Positions 1 to 12,411 are shown, numbered from the stretch's first letter. The stretch: 64,000 nucleotides of DNA from Hyposmocoma kahamanoa (GCF_003589595.1 NW_020653770.1:889768-953767); one strand, 5' to 3'. Made by a program: numbers and translations. Notes: generated from the letters alone by a model not told the origin.

Positions 1-990
1 GATAAATGTTCATATTTGTTTGAAAAAGTTACAACTTCGCCATATGACGTCATAATATTGACCCCCCCACCCTGCCTGGAACAGTCCTTCCAGATAATAT
101 ATCCGGCGGCATCGGGCACGGAGTGGCGATACATCAAACGGTTGACACTGACGGATTGACCTGCAGCGCAATTGTACAGGCCATACGGAGAGCTGGTATC
201 TTGTTTATTACTACACAACCAACTGTAGCTCGTTAACATAAAGAATGCAGTAGGTAGTTGTAGTATCATTGTAATTTAAGGTTTTTCATTGGTCAGTTTA
301 AATTTAGTAAGTAAGTAACCAGCTGTTTAGCCCGCGACTTTATCTACATAGAATGTACTATACTAATTTCCATAATATTATGTTAGTTCTCCCTACCAAC
401 TTTCATCATATTTTACCATTTTTAAGGTTTATTTTAGTGACAAAAAGTAGCATATGTCCTTCGCCTAGGCCCCATCTATCTAAAAAACAAAATTCGTCTA
501 AATGGTTTCAGCAGTTTAGGCGTGAAAACTTGACAGACAGAGTAACTTTCGCATTTATGTTTTACGTTTTAATTTACGCGTACATCAGAAGACTTACTTT
601 AGAGACCCATGTCGTGTAGTCTAACAGCAGTAACATTCACTTAGAAGGGTACAATGCATGGATCCTCCGTTCTCATGGCCCGACGTCCATTTTAAAATAA
701 CGCATTCATACAATCGCGTTTTGCAATACATCACCATTCGAGTTTGATGATTTGATTTATTCACTCATTTCCTGATGTTTTTTGTTCACTCACTCCTTTT
801 GATTGCAACTAGTCATAATGAAATATTACACGTTCCGTTTTTGTGAGATCGAGTCATTCATTTTTGATCTGTGTTTGTTTTGACGCAGATATTATAATAC
901 CTTGCGTGTTTACAAGCATTATTATATTAGTATTGAAAACTTTAAGTCATTGTTTATAGTCAAGATAAATATTGTTAAGTAACATCTTTT
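1..990. other. Interval with no recognised gene
   Basis: Mostly AT-rich. The block at 60-215 is more GC-rich and partly open on both strands but without recognisable motifs or splice borders. Confidence 0.4.
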
Positions 991-991
991 T

Positions 992-1130
992 TGACGACGT
1001 CGATGGCTCTGCGTTTTAGCATTCTGGGCGCTAAATCTGAATGTCCTGGTTTCGAGTCCCCCTAGGACAAATTTAGAAAAGATACTATTTTGAAATAAAT
1101 GATACAGAAAATTTGTCCTGATCTTGGCAA
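992..1130 (+). mobile_element. SINE-C copy, degenerate head
   Basis: It begins GACGACGTCGATGGCTCTGC and has a B-box-like GGTTTCGAGTCCC, followed by AGGACAAATTTAGAAA, like the better SINE-C copies at 57485-57709 and 43145-43390. Confidence 0.5.
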
Positions 1131-1203
1131 TTCGTGAGATTTTATAGTACATATTTTGTCGAAGACTTTAGAGGGACAAGTTCGAAACGATGGTGTGTTT
1201 CAA

Positions 1204-1530
1204 ACTCAAAATCAAAATAATCTTTATTTCATAGGTAACAGTAAGGCAGATTCCCCGGAGAAGAATGAGCAAGAAACTCTAGGGGTTGCTCTTTGTAAAT
1301 AACATTTGTACACATTCAAAATTTACAATATATTTTTTTTTTGTTTTCAAGCATCACAGCTCGAGACTACCTCCATGAACTAAGCGGGTTACTACCACGG
1401 GTTTTGTCATCCAAATACGCAGAAGTTGTATAATAACCTTTAGTATAAAGTTTTTGTTTCATTATAATTTTAAACCTTGTCAATGGCAAATTTTGTATAT
1501 CAACCTGAATCTTGTTATAGAAGCGTATAC
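1204..1530 (-). mobile_element. Non-LTR retrotransposon 3' end (copy 1)
   Basis: On the minus strand a frame reads YNKIQVDIQNLPLTRFK, then KLYTKGYYTTSAYLDDK, and stops at 1367-1369. This is the C-terminal tail typical of jockey/CR1-like reverse transcriptase ORFs. About 160 bp of 3' untranslated sequence follow, ending ATGAAATAAAGATTATTTTG. The 5' part is missing. The copy at 24815-25155 matches it along its length, including the peptide. Confidence 0.7.
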
Positions 1531-1660
1531 AGCTAGTTTACTTTTATTCCTCGTATTAATGTTATGTCAGTCACTATTTTCCATAAAGATATTACTATTC
1601 CTCTTGACATAAATTACATTTTCATAAATGTACTGTGACGCTGGTGTAAGAATATGACCA

Positions 1661-1796
1661 GTAGGACTAGCACAACAGGGCGTGACATGCGCAAGAGTGA
1701 CAAAATGCGCGACATACTGCTATTATTGCATAGAGAATAACAATATATCGCGCTTCTATGTCGCTCTCGCGCAAGTCGCGCATGTGCTAGCCCTAC
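1661..1796. mobile_element. MITE-1, full copy
   Basis: A hairpin element of about 136 bp. GTAGGACTAGCACAACAGGG at the left pairs with the complement of GTGCTAGCCCTAC at the right, and the pairing continues inward through GCGCAAGAGTGACA/TGTCGCTCTCGCGC. Little unpaired sequence remains around 1725-1740. No ORF. Related copies: 20125-20260 (full), 10749-10790 and 22765-22824 (halves). Confidence 0.75.
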
Positions 1797-2510
1797 AGAT
1801 AACTGAAAATGTGGCAGTACCGAAAAATATTTATTTAAGGTGTATGTACCTACTCAAATCGGTCCCTCAGCAGTGAGGGAACGATTGAGGAGGATATTTT
1901 TTCAGATTTATTCGTTGTTGTTTTGTAAGCATTTTTTTCGTTATTTTTTCTCTCTCTTTCAATTTAATTTTGTTGCTATAAGCTGCTTACTTATTCCGTT
2001 AATTGTACTTACTTTCCCACGACACAGGCGTAGCCTAGTCTGGGGATCACAGTTTAATGTCTAAAATTGTTAATCTTCATCAGCATCATCAGCTTACACG
2101 CATCCACGCATCCAAATTGTTAATCGTAAGTTATGGTAAATAAATTAATTTCAGAGCTTGGTTTTTGTCGGTGTAATAGACGCTATTCATGTCTCTGGAA
2201 GGCATTTTCTTAACGTTATATAATGTGGCCACTGCCGTTTTCTGTGTTTCCCAAAAGCCACAATTTAGGATTATTCAAAACCACGAGCGAGTAGGATTTT
2301 TTGGACAAACGTGTAACATTGTCGGCAACATCGTCGCTTCAGCGCTCGTCTATATTACATAAAAAATGTTACAAAACAAAACATCAGACAGCATCATTAA
2401 AAGATGACCTTAGAAATAGTCATTACGTAACTTTGAAACACAACACAAAAATAGGATGTTAACGGGGCCTTATTCACCAAAACTCAGATAGCCTTTTCGC
2501 TAAATTAAAA
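1797..2510. other. Interval with no recognised gene
   Basis: AT-rich, with a short CATCAGCATCATCAGC run near 2079. Nothing else supported. Confidence 0.4.
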
Positions 2511-2923
2511 AACCGACCTCAAAAGTACGTGGTACGGTTACTGGAAAGTGCGAAAACCCGAATTCATCCCCTAGTTCGCCACTATACGGGACTTGACACA
2601 GGAGATAATAAAAATCGGTTCTCACTACTCAAAGTACATTGAGAGAGAAAAACGCCTTGAATAAAGAATAACAAAATCAACCATTGAAGTAATTGCTCCT
2701 TATACTAAAATTTAGGCGCTATTTATAAAAATGAATCTTCATGCGTGAACAGCCACCCTTAGAGGTGGATGATTTTCTTCAAAATTATATGGGACCACTA
2801 TGGAGGTACCCTCTTTCCAACAAAAAGAATCATGAAAATCGATTCACAAATACCGGAGTTTTCGCGTAACATACCAAAAAAAACAGTCGAATTGAGAACC
2901 TCCTCCTTTTTTTGAAGTCGGTT
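2511..2923 (-). mobile_element. Rep-2, long form
   Basis: Family description: ends AACCGACTTCAAAAAAGGAGG-like and TTTTGAGGTCGGTT are imperfect inverted repeats. The body holds TTTGTTGGAAAGAGGGTA, CCACCTCTAAGGGTGGC and TTTCCGGTAACCGATTTCAA. There is no ORF. This copy carries an extra internal block of about 150 bp (around 2575-2745) shared with 25286-25732 and 57787-58191 and absent from the other copies. Confidence 0.8.
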
Positions 2924-2960
2924 AAAATAGGTAAACCCTGTTGGATTTTTTTGTGAAGGT

Positions 2961-3204
2961 TCTTTGTGATAGAGTTCGTCCAGTACTGCCACCACATCTA
3001 TTTCTACCGCTAAGCATACATTACTGCTTTTCGGGTTTTATAGGTAAGGGTGTTGCTGAAGCTACAGACACATGGAACTTATTAACTTTATACCCAGAGG
3101 AACCGGTGCAGGGATAGCGCCCTTCATATCTTTGCGATTTAACACTCTTGAGTGGCACTGCAACTGTCGTGACTAGACATGTTGTCATTTGATGACCATA
3201 AAAA
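2961..3204 (+). repeat. Rep-1 copy
   Basis: Family description: a repeat of about 290 bp reading GAGCTCCTTGTGAAAGAG, CTGCCACCTTACCTATTTCT, GGGTAAGGGTGCTGGTGAAA, ATGGGACTTGTCAACTTA, GATCTTTGCGATTTAAAGC, and near its end GCACGACTTGTTCGTCC. No ORF and no class assigned. This copy is diverged. Confidence 0.75.
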
Positions 3205-3486
3205 AATACTCAGTTTTTAAAAGATTGCCACATCGATAGCGTTTGGTATTTTACACCTACAAAGTAAGTACCCTTTCACTTACAATTTTGACGTAGAAAA
3301 AGTTGTTTACATTGTACGTTTCGTCACAATTGAAAATTCGTCTTTTAGTGTTTTATTTATTTATGTCACGCCATTACTTAGCATTACTCAGAAATCGATA
3401 AATAGGCATAACATTTAATAATTCACAGAAAACAGACACTCGTCTATTCTATGACAAAACATCAAACATTCACCATTCATAGTAAT

Positions 3487-3640
3487 ATGTGCCAGACAAT
3501 ATGCAATGTGTGTGGCAAGCTACCACACCCATTGCCTGGTCTCAAACTACGGAATTCTCTGTACTATGAGCACCAAAGCAACGGTATCACGGAGCATTCT
3601 GGGGCACCTCCCAGAACACCCAGACCAGAACCAAACCAGC
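3487..3640 (-). mobile_element. SINE-C tail fragment
   Basis: Read on the minus strand it has GGTTCTGGTCTGGGTGTTCT and the block GTACAGAGAATTCCGTAGTT, as in the copy at 57485-57709. Confidence 0.6.
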
Positions 3641-4350
3641 GTTAAGCGCCCACAGAGGCGGCCGTGGTTAAAATAGTGTTATTAAGAATGTGTTATGTGA
3701 ATTATTTTTCTCTTCGAATTAGTTAATTTATTTTGTTCTAAAATTTGAACCAGCTGGTATAATTTCATCTGCCTATTTTTCTTTTACAACGAATGAACTT
3801 TGACGGTAAACAGTTAATTACTAAGTTCGATTCGAGAAAAATTGCTGCCACCGCGTCTCGCCGTTATGTGACGCTCCTACTCGCTAGAAACCCCCGTGTA
3901 TTCCCAAACGCATGGGACGGGCTATTGCCACAAGGTAACGATCCGTGGCCGCGTCTGTGGTTGCCCGCTGTTGCGGTTCCACCTTCGGGGGACCCCTCGT
4001 AGCATGCCACATATAGCACACCAACCAACCCGTGAACCCTAGTCTAATAAACATATTTCATCCAGGGTCAAATTGTAAGCTAGTACTTTACCACGTACCT
4101 GGTAAACAATCATATAAAAACGTCGCCACACGGCGATAGGCTAATGCGCTATTTAATTAAATACGATTTTATACATGATAGATCGTTCCAGCTATCCATA
4201 GACATTATTGTTTGTAACTAATGATCGAAATGAAATATGATCGATTAGTTAGCCTGTCGACTTGATACGGCGTTGCCTTTTAAAAATTGTTAGAAGTATT
4301 AAAGAGAGAATTGTTTTAGATTAAAAAAACCACCAATGCCACACGGGCTC
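3641..4350. other. Interval with no recognised gene
   Basis: A GC-richer patch lies at 3840-4000. No splice-bordered coding segment or known repeat seen. Confidence 0.35.
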
Positions 4351-4351
4351 A

Positions 4352-4585
4352 ATGTGTGTTGCGTCGCATCGTCGCAACGCTATGATCTCAACATACCAAC
4401 TGCCATACGACCAATGCGATGTTGCAACGTAACGCCGTTTACTTATGCAACGCAGCACCTGTCCCCGCTTCGTCTCCTGGCCCCTTGTCTGACACGCTTC
4501 AACTCCGTTTCAACGCACCATGTGGCATGTAGTTCTAATTTATATGTAGTACAATGCAGGCGTTGCAACGCCGACGCAACGCATC
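4352..4585. mobile_element. Candidate MITE with GTTGCGTCG ends
   Basis: GTTGCGTCGCATCGTCGCAAC near 4358 has an imperfect inverted partner, GTTGCAACGCCGACGCAACG, near 4562. The interior is GC-richer than the flanks and contains further GCAACG motifs. Only one copy seen. Confidence 0.4.
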
Positions 4586-6090
4586 TCGTAGAATAGTTCT
4601 TAACATTTCCTTATTTAATAAAGGTTAATACAATATTTCAGTACAAACAAGTATAAAAAGTACGTGCGAAAATATTTCTAAACGAGGGCCAAATCGTTGA
4701 CGCATCAGCGCTTGCAGTTCGGACGATAAAGCTATTATGATATAGCAACTATTGTCCCTTTCCTAACTAGTTACGACAGTCAGTCAACTGTAACCATTGG
4801 CATTAGACAATTTTTTCAGCAATTCACAGATTGCTCTGCAGCATAGTAAATATAACAAGTAGAAGTAATAAGACAAGTAGGTAAACTCCTTATTCGGCGC
4901 ATCAATGCCTTCTCGTAGGAATATTGTGGTCGGTAGTTGGTTGTGTTCTGCCTTCAGATACTGATACGTTTCGCTTATATAATAATAGAGGTGTGCGAGA
5001 GTGTGCGTATAGCATGCTCACACTACAGTTGGCACATTGTTATTTTAGTTTGCCTGCAGGTTGTATAATTAAAAAAAAAAAGATGAATACTCATTATTCG
5101 TAGTAATTTTCAGAATAGTTTTCTAATTTTGGCGGCAATTTTTGCTATTCAAATAGTCTAGATATCATGAAGTATTATTAATATTCGTGTGTAGTAACCT
5201 GAAATATTATTTGATATTTCACGATAATATACTTGAATACTTAAATAATAAAAATTGCCACCGACATTAGGTACAGAAAACTAACCTCAAAATTACCCTT
5301 ATCGCACTATATTGATATTTTTTATCAGCATCGCGTATTATGAAATAAAAATGAAATGCGAGTTTGTTTAAACGTAACATAACATAAAAATATTTGAATG
5401 TTTTGAATACGTAGCGTACACTCCGATTCTTTTAATGACCCATTCATTAATAGAGTTGCAGCGTGTGACTATTGCTGTGCAACTCCAGTGCACCGCGACA
5501 TTGTGCGAATGTGTGCGTCCATACAGGGTCCGCGGCGTGCTTGCACACATTCAAACCGCTGCTACGTTTGTGTGGATTTTTTTATAATATCAAGTGACGG
5601 CACGGGATGGGATTTACACTACTTGTCAAACTCGTTTTATTTATAACTTATATTAATATGTAAGGTAGACATGAGCTTAGTGGATAACGTTACCTTTTAA
5701 AAGTTAAGTAAGATTGTACTTCTTTCTCAGTTACGTCAAAATGCAGTTGACGAAGATTCTACAGGATCAACTATCATCCTGTATAAATAAATAAAAATGT
5801 TTCGAAATTCAATTAAATTCTAACTAGTTATTTTATAACTATTGTAAAATGCGCCGGCTCGTCACAGGGCAGTAAATAAATTTAAACGAGTCGTAAAATG
5901 CAAATAGCGCCGGTTGTAGCCGATAGAGTAATCAGATAAGTTTAGAACAGGTGGCAGTTAAGTATTGAGTACTGTTTTCGTTACGTGTAACGGTTATTTA
6001 GAACTCTTTATTGAATAAATAATTGTTGTTTCTTTAAGTTGGAATAGTCGGTTTTTTTCTTTATGATAGTATGTAGCAGTTTTCTTTTTT
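4586..6090. other. Interval of 1.5 kb with no recognised gene
   Basis: AT-rich. A short piece TATAATATCAAGTGACGG near 5584 resembles a Rep-1 end. Nothing else supported. Confidence 0.4.
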
Positions 6091-6092
6091 TT

Positions 6093-6275
6093 TGTTCGTC
6101 CAGTGAAGTACTGCCACCTTACCTATTTCTGCCGCCAAGCAGTAATGTGACCATTACTGCGTTCCGGTTTTGATGGGTAAGGGTGCTGGTGAAATTACGG
6201 GCGCATGGGACTTGCCAACATATGTCTCAGGGTCACCGGCACAATGGCAGTGCCCCTCAGATCTGCGATTTAAAG
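6093..6275 (+). repeat. Rep-1 copy, 3' part missing
   Basis: Contains CTGCCACCTTACCTATTTCT and GGGTAAGGGTGCTGGTGAAA, and stops after GATCTGCGATTTAAAG. Confidence 0.75.
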
Positions 6276-6689
6276 ATTTGTATAATTCCATACTTATTAG
6301 AAAATTCCATGTAAAAAACCTTTAGACGAAAGCAGGCAACCCCGCACTTACTCACCTTGCAATGTTGAATCCCACTACCAGGGATGCACATTACGATGAG
6401 ATTTTTATGAAAATCGATTCAAATGTGTGTATATGATAACGAGTTTTTATATTGATTCAATTCAATGCGATTTTCAATCGAATCGATTCAATAGGAAAGT
6501 AAAACAATATGTAAGCAAGCAATAAACATTTTGTGATACTATCATCAAATTTACACAAAACTCGATTTACAAATATTTAGTTCTATTGTTTCTGCCCTCG
6601 ATTTCGGGCATTAATAGCTTTTAAACCGATTAAAACATGTAACAAAGCGCCGCGTTAAAACTTGGGCGCTTGTTCATCTCTGCGTTTCA

Positions 6690-6765
6690 CTAGTTTTGAA
6701 CCTCATGAATGGTAAATTTTGCATAATAACCGGCATCTTATTATAAACGCGTGTAACATTGCCCA
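6690..6765 (-). mobile_element. Possible non-LTR retrotransposon tail fragment
   Basis: The minus strand reads YNKMPVIMQNLPFMRFKT, close to the peptide in the fragments at 1204-1530 and 24815-25155 (NLPLTRFK / NLPFTRFK). The similarity is short and the rest of the tail is missing. Confidence 0.4.
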
Positions 6766-7065
6766 TGAAAATAAGTCAAATTCGTTAGATGCTAAACAGG
6801 TTGAATCAATAACGAGACGTGGTGGGCGTGTTTTCGGGACATCGACAGCGAATCGTGGTTTACGTTTAGTAGCAAGTTTACGGCAAACGAAAATACGTTG
6901 CTTATTCTTAAAATTTACTCTGTTCAAATATTCTACATCGGAGTCTTCCTACAGCTGTCGCTTATAAACGACGAATCCTGGTTTGCCATATCCGTATAAC
7001 ACTCACAAAAATTCTAATAATGTAAAGAATATTTTGAATTTTATTTTTAATAATGACACTTTGTA

Positions 7066-7140
7066 TCGCGTGTGCCATGGACACAGACAACCACAAATTC
7101 AGCAGACCAGTACGGTAACCGTTCGGCCACGAAGGCAGTT
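7066..7140 (-). mobile_element. SINE-A, internally deleted copy
   Basis: The head complement CGGTAACCGTTCGGCCACGA is joined almost directly to the distal CCATGGACACAGACAACC block. Confidence 0.65.
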
Positions 7141-7165
7141 AAATAAGTTTATTTGTAATGTTTTT

Positions 7166-7434
7166 AACCGACTTCAAAAAAGAAGGTTCTCAATTCTACT
7201 GTCTTTTTTTGTAGGTGTGTATGTTACGCGATAACTCGGCATTTGTGAACCGATTTCGATGATTCTTTTTTTTGTTGTTGGAAAGGGGGTACCGCAATAG
7301 TAAGCCTATTTAAATTTGAAGAAAATATTCCACCTCTAAGGGTGGCAAATTAGGGGGTGAATCCTGTTTCGCGCATTTTCCGGTAACCGATTTCAATAAA
7401 ACTTGCAAATAGATGTAATTCCAGTCGGTCTTTT
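7166..7434 (+). mobile_element. Rep-2, short form
   Basis: It starts AACCGACTTCAAAAAAGAAGG and runs through CCACCTCTAAGGGTGGC to TCCAGTCGGTC. Its right end is diverged. Confidence 0.8.
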
Positions 7435-7688
7435 ACTACATTGTTTTGAGTGATTTTTTTTTGGGAAAATGTCTCACTAGTTTGTTATTGTTGTTGACAC
7501 AAAGACCGAACAAACAAACAAAAATACCTTCGATTTGGCTGGACTTGGAAAAGTGTCTATATGGCTATAACCGAGGCTACCGCTTTTCCAAGTGCTAGTA
7601 CTACAGTGCTTTCAAAATCGTTTTCCAATAGTTTAAGACTTCCAAGAACTTACGCAAGTTTAGCATATTCATGTAAAGTATAACTGCT

Positions 7689-7874
7689 GCTAGTTCTTAG
7701 TAGTTAAAATGTACTTTTGAACTGCAATTGGAAAACTGTATTTTTTCAAAGCTATTTCTTAGTAGTTAAAATGTACGTTTGAACTGCAATTGGAAAACTG
7801 CATTTTTTCAAAGCTAGTTCTTAGTAGTTAAAATGTACTTATGAACTGCAATTGGAAAACTGTATTTTTTCAAA
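7689..7874. repeat. Tandem repeat, three units of 62 bp
   Basis: The unit contains TTCTTAGTAGTTAAAATGTA and GAACTGCAATTGGAAAACTG. The same base falls at 7696, 7758 and 7820. Only a few substitutions separate the units. Confidence 0.92.
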
Positions 7875-8012
7875 CACTGCCTAAGTAGTTAGTTACTCTA
7901 ATACACGTTTATGGAAGTGAATTGGATTCAATAGAGATAGACAGTTTCTCGTTTAATGGAAAATTTCTCAAATCGAGAATGATTTAAAAAAAGGTGGAGT
8001 ACGTACTGATTT

Positions 8013-8300
8013 TAGTAGCAGGTAGAGCTCCTTGTGAAAGAGTTCGTCTAGGGTGGTACTGCCACCTTACCTATTTCTGCCGCCAAGCAGTAATGTCAGC
8101 ATTACTGTGTTCCGGTTTTAAAGGGTAAGGGTGCTGGTGAAATTACAGACACATGGGACTTGTTAACTTATGTCTCAGAGTGACAGGCGCAGTGGTAGTG
8201 CCCCTCAGATCTTTGCAATTTAAAGCTCTGAGTGGCACTATAACGGTTATGGACAGGCATGTAGTTTACCATCAAGCGCACGACTTGTTTGTCCCGTTAC
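8013..8300 (+). repeat. Rep-1, near-full copy
   Basis: It spans from AGGTAGAGCTCCTTGTGAAA to GCACGACTTGTTTGTCCCG and is among the most complete copies. Confidence 0.8.
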
Positions 8301-8999
8301 TTTACGTTACAAATAAAAACAATAGGTAGGACTTGTATGAAAATATTGCAAGTAAAGCTAGAGAAGTTTAACAGGATTGTGCAAAAAAATAGATATATAG
8401 TTTTGCCTATTGCAATGGGAATGTAAAGGCGTGATTACACGTACGAGAATGTCTAGAAGACGTAAGAAGAGACATGTAGTGCACTTATCGTCGAAAAAGC
8501 CTTAAAACGCACTCGCCGCGCTAATGAAGAAGGAGAGAAACTTACGACATCGACTAGACAGTACTTGGAGTACAATACGCTCTATTTCATCCAACTTTAA
8601 TGTCCAGCACATAAGGACGCACCGTGCGCAATTTGCTAGCCTTGAAACGCTTTGAATTAATACGAAAGGACACTTGGCGAAATGTTCGATTCTTAATCTA
8701 TAATCATACAATAAGTTAATAATCCATTTTGCAAAATATCGTAGATAAATTCGACAATTAGTGTCGATTTCGATCGCTGATCGATGGATTACACCAAGAA
8801 CGCCGTGTGTACTTGGGGCTCACATCCTCCAGATTAAATGCACCGTACCACAACCACTGTAGGTATATTTTCGAAGGGGCCACGGATTTGTTTGCAGAAC
8901 TCTAAAAACATTATTTATCTTCATTTAATAGCATGATGTTTTTATTGCCATGACATTTTTTTTTTATTTCTCTAGTTTAGTGTTTTAATGATTCTCCGT
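8301..8999. other. Interval with no recognised gene
   Basis: No coding segment or clear repeat beyond AT-rich unique-looking sequence. Confidence 0.35.
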
Positions 9000-9046
9000 T
9001 CCGTAGCTCAGTTTGACAGACACGTCACTGGTTCGAGCTGTTCGAC
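9000..9046 (+). repeat. tRNA-like SINE head fragment
   Basis: A-box-like TAGCTCAGTTTG and B-box-like GGTTCGAGCTG at tRNA spacing. It is too degenerate and short to be a tRNA gene. Confidence 0.4.
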
Positions 9047-9467
9047 ATTTGTATCAATAATAACTCTAAAAACATTATTTCCCCAATGCCAATGTCTAAA
9101 CACATGTACAATACGTTATAAACAAAATTAACACAAGCAAAAATCACATCTATTAGTATAGTATACATTGTCGTTGGAATACCATAAAATACAAACAACT
9201 GTGCGTCTGCTTCTAACGTTTGAATTGTAAATGTGGACCCTTCCGACCCCGACTCAGAAGTCAATACACTGTTCAAAAAGGCGGTTCGTGCGTGCTGGGA
9301 AATATAGAAGAAGAGTTCTAACAAACGAAGGAAAAAATACGTGTTTTAATACTTGTAATAAAAGAAATTAATGAAACCTCAAACGTCTCGTAAAATATTG
9401 CTTTAACAATATTGAATTTTGAAAATTATCACGAGAACATTACCTATGGTAATTTATGTGGTATTAG

Positions 9468-9507
9468 AGAAAACAACACAAAGCCCTACGGCTTTTTGTT
9501 GTTTTCT
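9468..9507. repeat. Perfect-looking short hairpin
   Basis: Two 18-bp arms (9468-9485 and 9490-9507) with one mismatch and a 4-base loop CTAC. Confidence 0.7.
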
Positions 9508-10400
9508 TTCATATAAAAGTGGTAGAACCGAATCGCTTAAATTCGTATCATGACCTACACAAAGTTGAACGGGAATGGCATGACAGGATGATGAGTTTTA
9601 CTTTTTAAACGTTAATTATTGTCTCTGGCTGGCTAGCTGACATCTAACAAGAGCGAGATGGAACTACATACTAAATCATATGAAAGAAGTAGACAGATGT
9701 ACTATACTGGGAGCGTTCAAGCACTGTGAACCGATTGTGTTCAAAATGAGAATAATTATATTTTTTTATTAATTTTATTATTGATTATATTTAGTTGTTT
9801 TGTAATATCGGCAACTTTTCAATCAATCTTTACAATTTGTCGTACGACAAACTTACGAATCATGTTTAGTCGTCATTGAAATTAATAAGGTGAGTTTGTA
9901 ATTTGACAACATATTTGGAACCTATCCTGTGTTCGTACATTTTTATTGATCGCATTAAGTCAGATTTGACATTTTTCTTGGTAGGTCAATGCGATTTTCG
10001 GTCAATAAAATTCCATTTAAAAATTGCAATAACATTCACGCCTATAATTTATCAATAATATTTTAAAGATTCGGAGCAAGAACTAAAATTATCTATAGAT
10101 AATAGTATTTATTTATTGACAATTGGCTATATAGCCTACAAAGATAACAAACAATTATGAAATTTCTTAAAAATGTAACAAAATCTAAAAGAAAGTTAGT
10201 CTCGGAGGAACTTTAAGGAGTTGCTTCTTTTTACAGATGAAATGGCACGTCATGATACGATTTTGCTATGAAAGAAAAAGTGAACGGATTTGGAATGGGA
10301 AACGTAAACTGCATGGACAGTGAATTGTTTTTATGAGGTCATAGTACGAATTTGACAGGCAATCCAACTTACAGGCTAGGATTGCTCTAAGAGCTCATAC
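9508..10400. other. Interval with no recognised gene
   Basis: AT-rich. TATTTATTTATTGACAATTG near 10107 looks like a retrotransposon 3' end in reverse, but no frame supports it. Confidence 0.35.
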
Positions 10401-10404
10401 CAGG

Positions 10405-10565
10405 CCCCCTGTTGACGTTACAGACACATGGGACTTGTCAACTTCACGGTGCAGTGAAAATGCACTTAAGATCTTTGCGATTTGAAGCTCTGAGTGGCAC
10501 TGCAACGACAAAGGGGTGACGTTTACCACCAGCCGCACGACTTGTTCGTCCCGTCACTTGGTATT
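10405..10565 (+). repeat. Rep-1, distal part
   Basis: Contains ACATGGGACTTGTCAACTT, GATCTTTGCGATTTGAAGC and GCACGACTTGTTCGTCCCGT. Confidence 0.7.
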
Positions 10566-10748
10566 ATATTTAAGAAGGCAGAGAGGATGTTGAAGTAAGT
10601 TATAGTTAACTTAACTTCAAGTTTCTGTACTGTGGTTTATCACCACATATTGACATTTGTGAGGACAAGGAAGTATGTTGATTCTAAGCCTGCATCGTTG
10701 TCCTCGCAAATTGCGCTGCCGATATGAACATAAAGTCTTAAGTTTCCT

Positions 10749-10790
10749 GTAGGGCTAGTACGATCGGGCGCGACATAAAGCGCGAGATCT
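10749..10790 (+). mobile_element. MITE-1, left half
   Basis: GTAGGGCTAGTACGATCGGG is followed by GCGACATAAAGCGCGAGAT. The right arm is absent. Confidence 0.6.
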
Positions 10791-11059
10791 ATTACGCTTC
10801 AGTCCCATAAGTTTTACAAGCAAAGCAAATACAACTTTATGCTGCTGTTCGTATTTTATCGCATTATTGACCAAGTTAAAATATAAATATTGAACTCGAT
10901 AAGTGGTATGGCTGTCATACTTTCGGAGAAGATGCGAATAAAAAACGTTTGGAATGGAAGTATCGAGTCGTATTTCGTGCGATTTATTTAACAATAAATA
11001 TTTAAGGCGAGAAAGGAAGTGAAGTGTGGTCGCCACTCGTGTCTTGCAATTCGCGCGCG

Positions 11060-11460
11060 CATAGTTATATAGGTATATAAAATCAGAACAGGCGGAGAAA
11101 AAATTGACATAGGTCTGAACGTTGGCAAGCGCCCGACGGCGATTGACGAGGCAGAGGGCGGCGCGGCGTGTCGTTAAACTGCTGGCCAATTTTCAAAATT
11201 TTGGGATTCATGTGAATTTAATAACTTCAGGTGTAAAACAAAATTTAGAAGGTTCATAAAAAATATATGCAATGTTAGGGATTTTTTCGTAAATAAATCG
11301 TCGTAGACTTTAGCCTGTTGTCAGGATTTTATATGATCGGGTAAAGTATATTCTATCGTGTAACAAATTCGTGCATTCTTTAGACAATATAAATATAAGT
11401 ATCGAATTTGATCTAGCTAAACACTTTCCCGCTTTCCCCCGGTGACTCACTTTTTAACTT
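11060..11460 (+). repeat. Rep-4 copy 1
   Basis: It shares long blocks in order with 61605-62115: AGAACAGGCGGAGAAAA, GGCGTGTCGTTAAAC, TTTTATATGATCGG, CTATCGTGTAAC and TTCCCGCT. An open frame crosses it on the minus strand (10755-11189, 144 codons) but is not conserved in the other copy. Confidence 0.7.
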
Positions 11461-12404
11461 GTATGTACCAGTTTTCTCATACTCATTTTACAAATTGACC
11501 CCGTATAGCCAGGATGATTGACACTACAAACAATCGCAACTGATTGCCCAATTCAAGCCATATTGCTGATGTCAATACGATTGTTTTCGGACCATCGACA
11601 TTCGCAAGTTGACCTCTGAGCGTCATATCAGCAGTTCCTGACTCCTGTGACACACCCCGCCACGCTATCTTACTATGTGTTTATTGTTTTTGTACACTGT
11701 ACTTTGTTTTAGATGAATGAATGTAGTGGACAATCGCAGCAATAATTACGTGGTTTTAAAGGACGGGAACTGAATGAGGGGTACATAGACAGACCCCTTT
11801 ACACAGTCACTCTATCGCGTGTGATAAGGAGTCTACGGGATTGCGCGCGGGGCAGTTTTTACCGCGATTACCTGTTTGATTTTTTTTAAGCTTACGTTCT
11901 TTCGCGCGCGATTGCTCTTGTTCGTTTTTGTTACAGCGGAAAGAGCGTCCATGTAAATGCTAATAGCGCAGGATAGACCGCGTGAAACTGGTGCATGTTG
12001 GAGTGCGTGACGAGCGCAATCACGCGGTTTTTCCCTTTCAACGTCTTTACGCGCGCTCAATCGCGCACGATCGCTGTATCACGCACGATAGAGTGTCTCT
12101 CTAAAATCAGTCTGAAATTGAAATTGATACATCAAAGCATGTACTTTTACGAACTTCAATCTTAAGGGTTGCCTGAAATCCATCAATATCATTCATCATC
12201 ATTCTTTTGTAATATTGCAATTATATAAAACGCATGTTGAAATCAATATCGTCACTTAAATGAATTTTTTTTATCTTGCCTAAGTGGGCCCACCCCACAA
12301 AGTTTGAGAACCTATGTTTTAACCTGAGCGTTGCAGCTGTTTAACAAATAGCTATTTATATCGATTAACCCCTTAAATTTCTTACTCATTCTATTCAAAT
12401 GAAT
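11461..12404. other. Interval with no recognised gene
   Basis: 11830-12095 is rich in CGCG and GATCGC motifs. No frame with splice borders is convincing. Confidence 0.35.
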
Positions 12405-12411
12405 CAGCCTT

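Noticed and set aside
9468..9507. Bacterial-type terminator
   Set aside because: The hairpin shape fits, but every other feature of the window is eukaryotic.
10755..11189. 144-codon open frame on the minus strand
   Set aside because: It overlaps Rep-4 and a MITE-1 half, the frame is not kept in the second Rep-4 copy, and no domain is visible.
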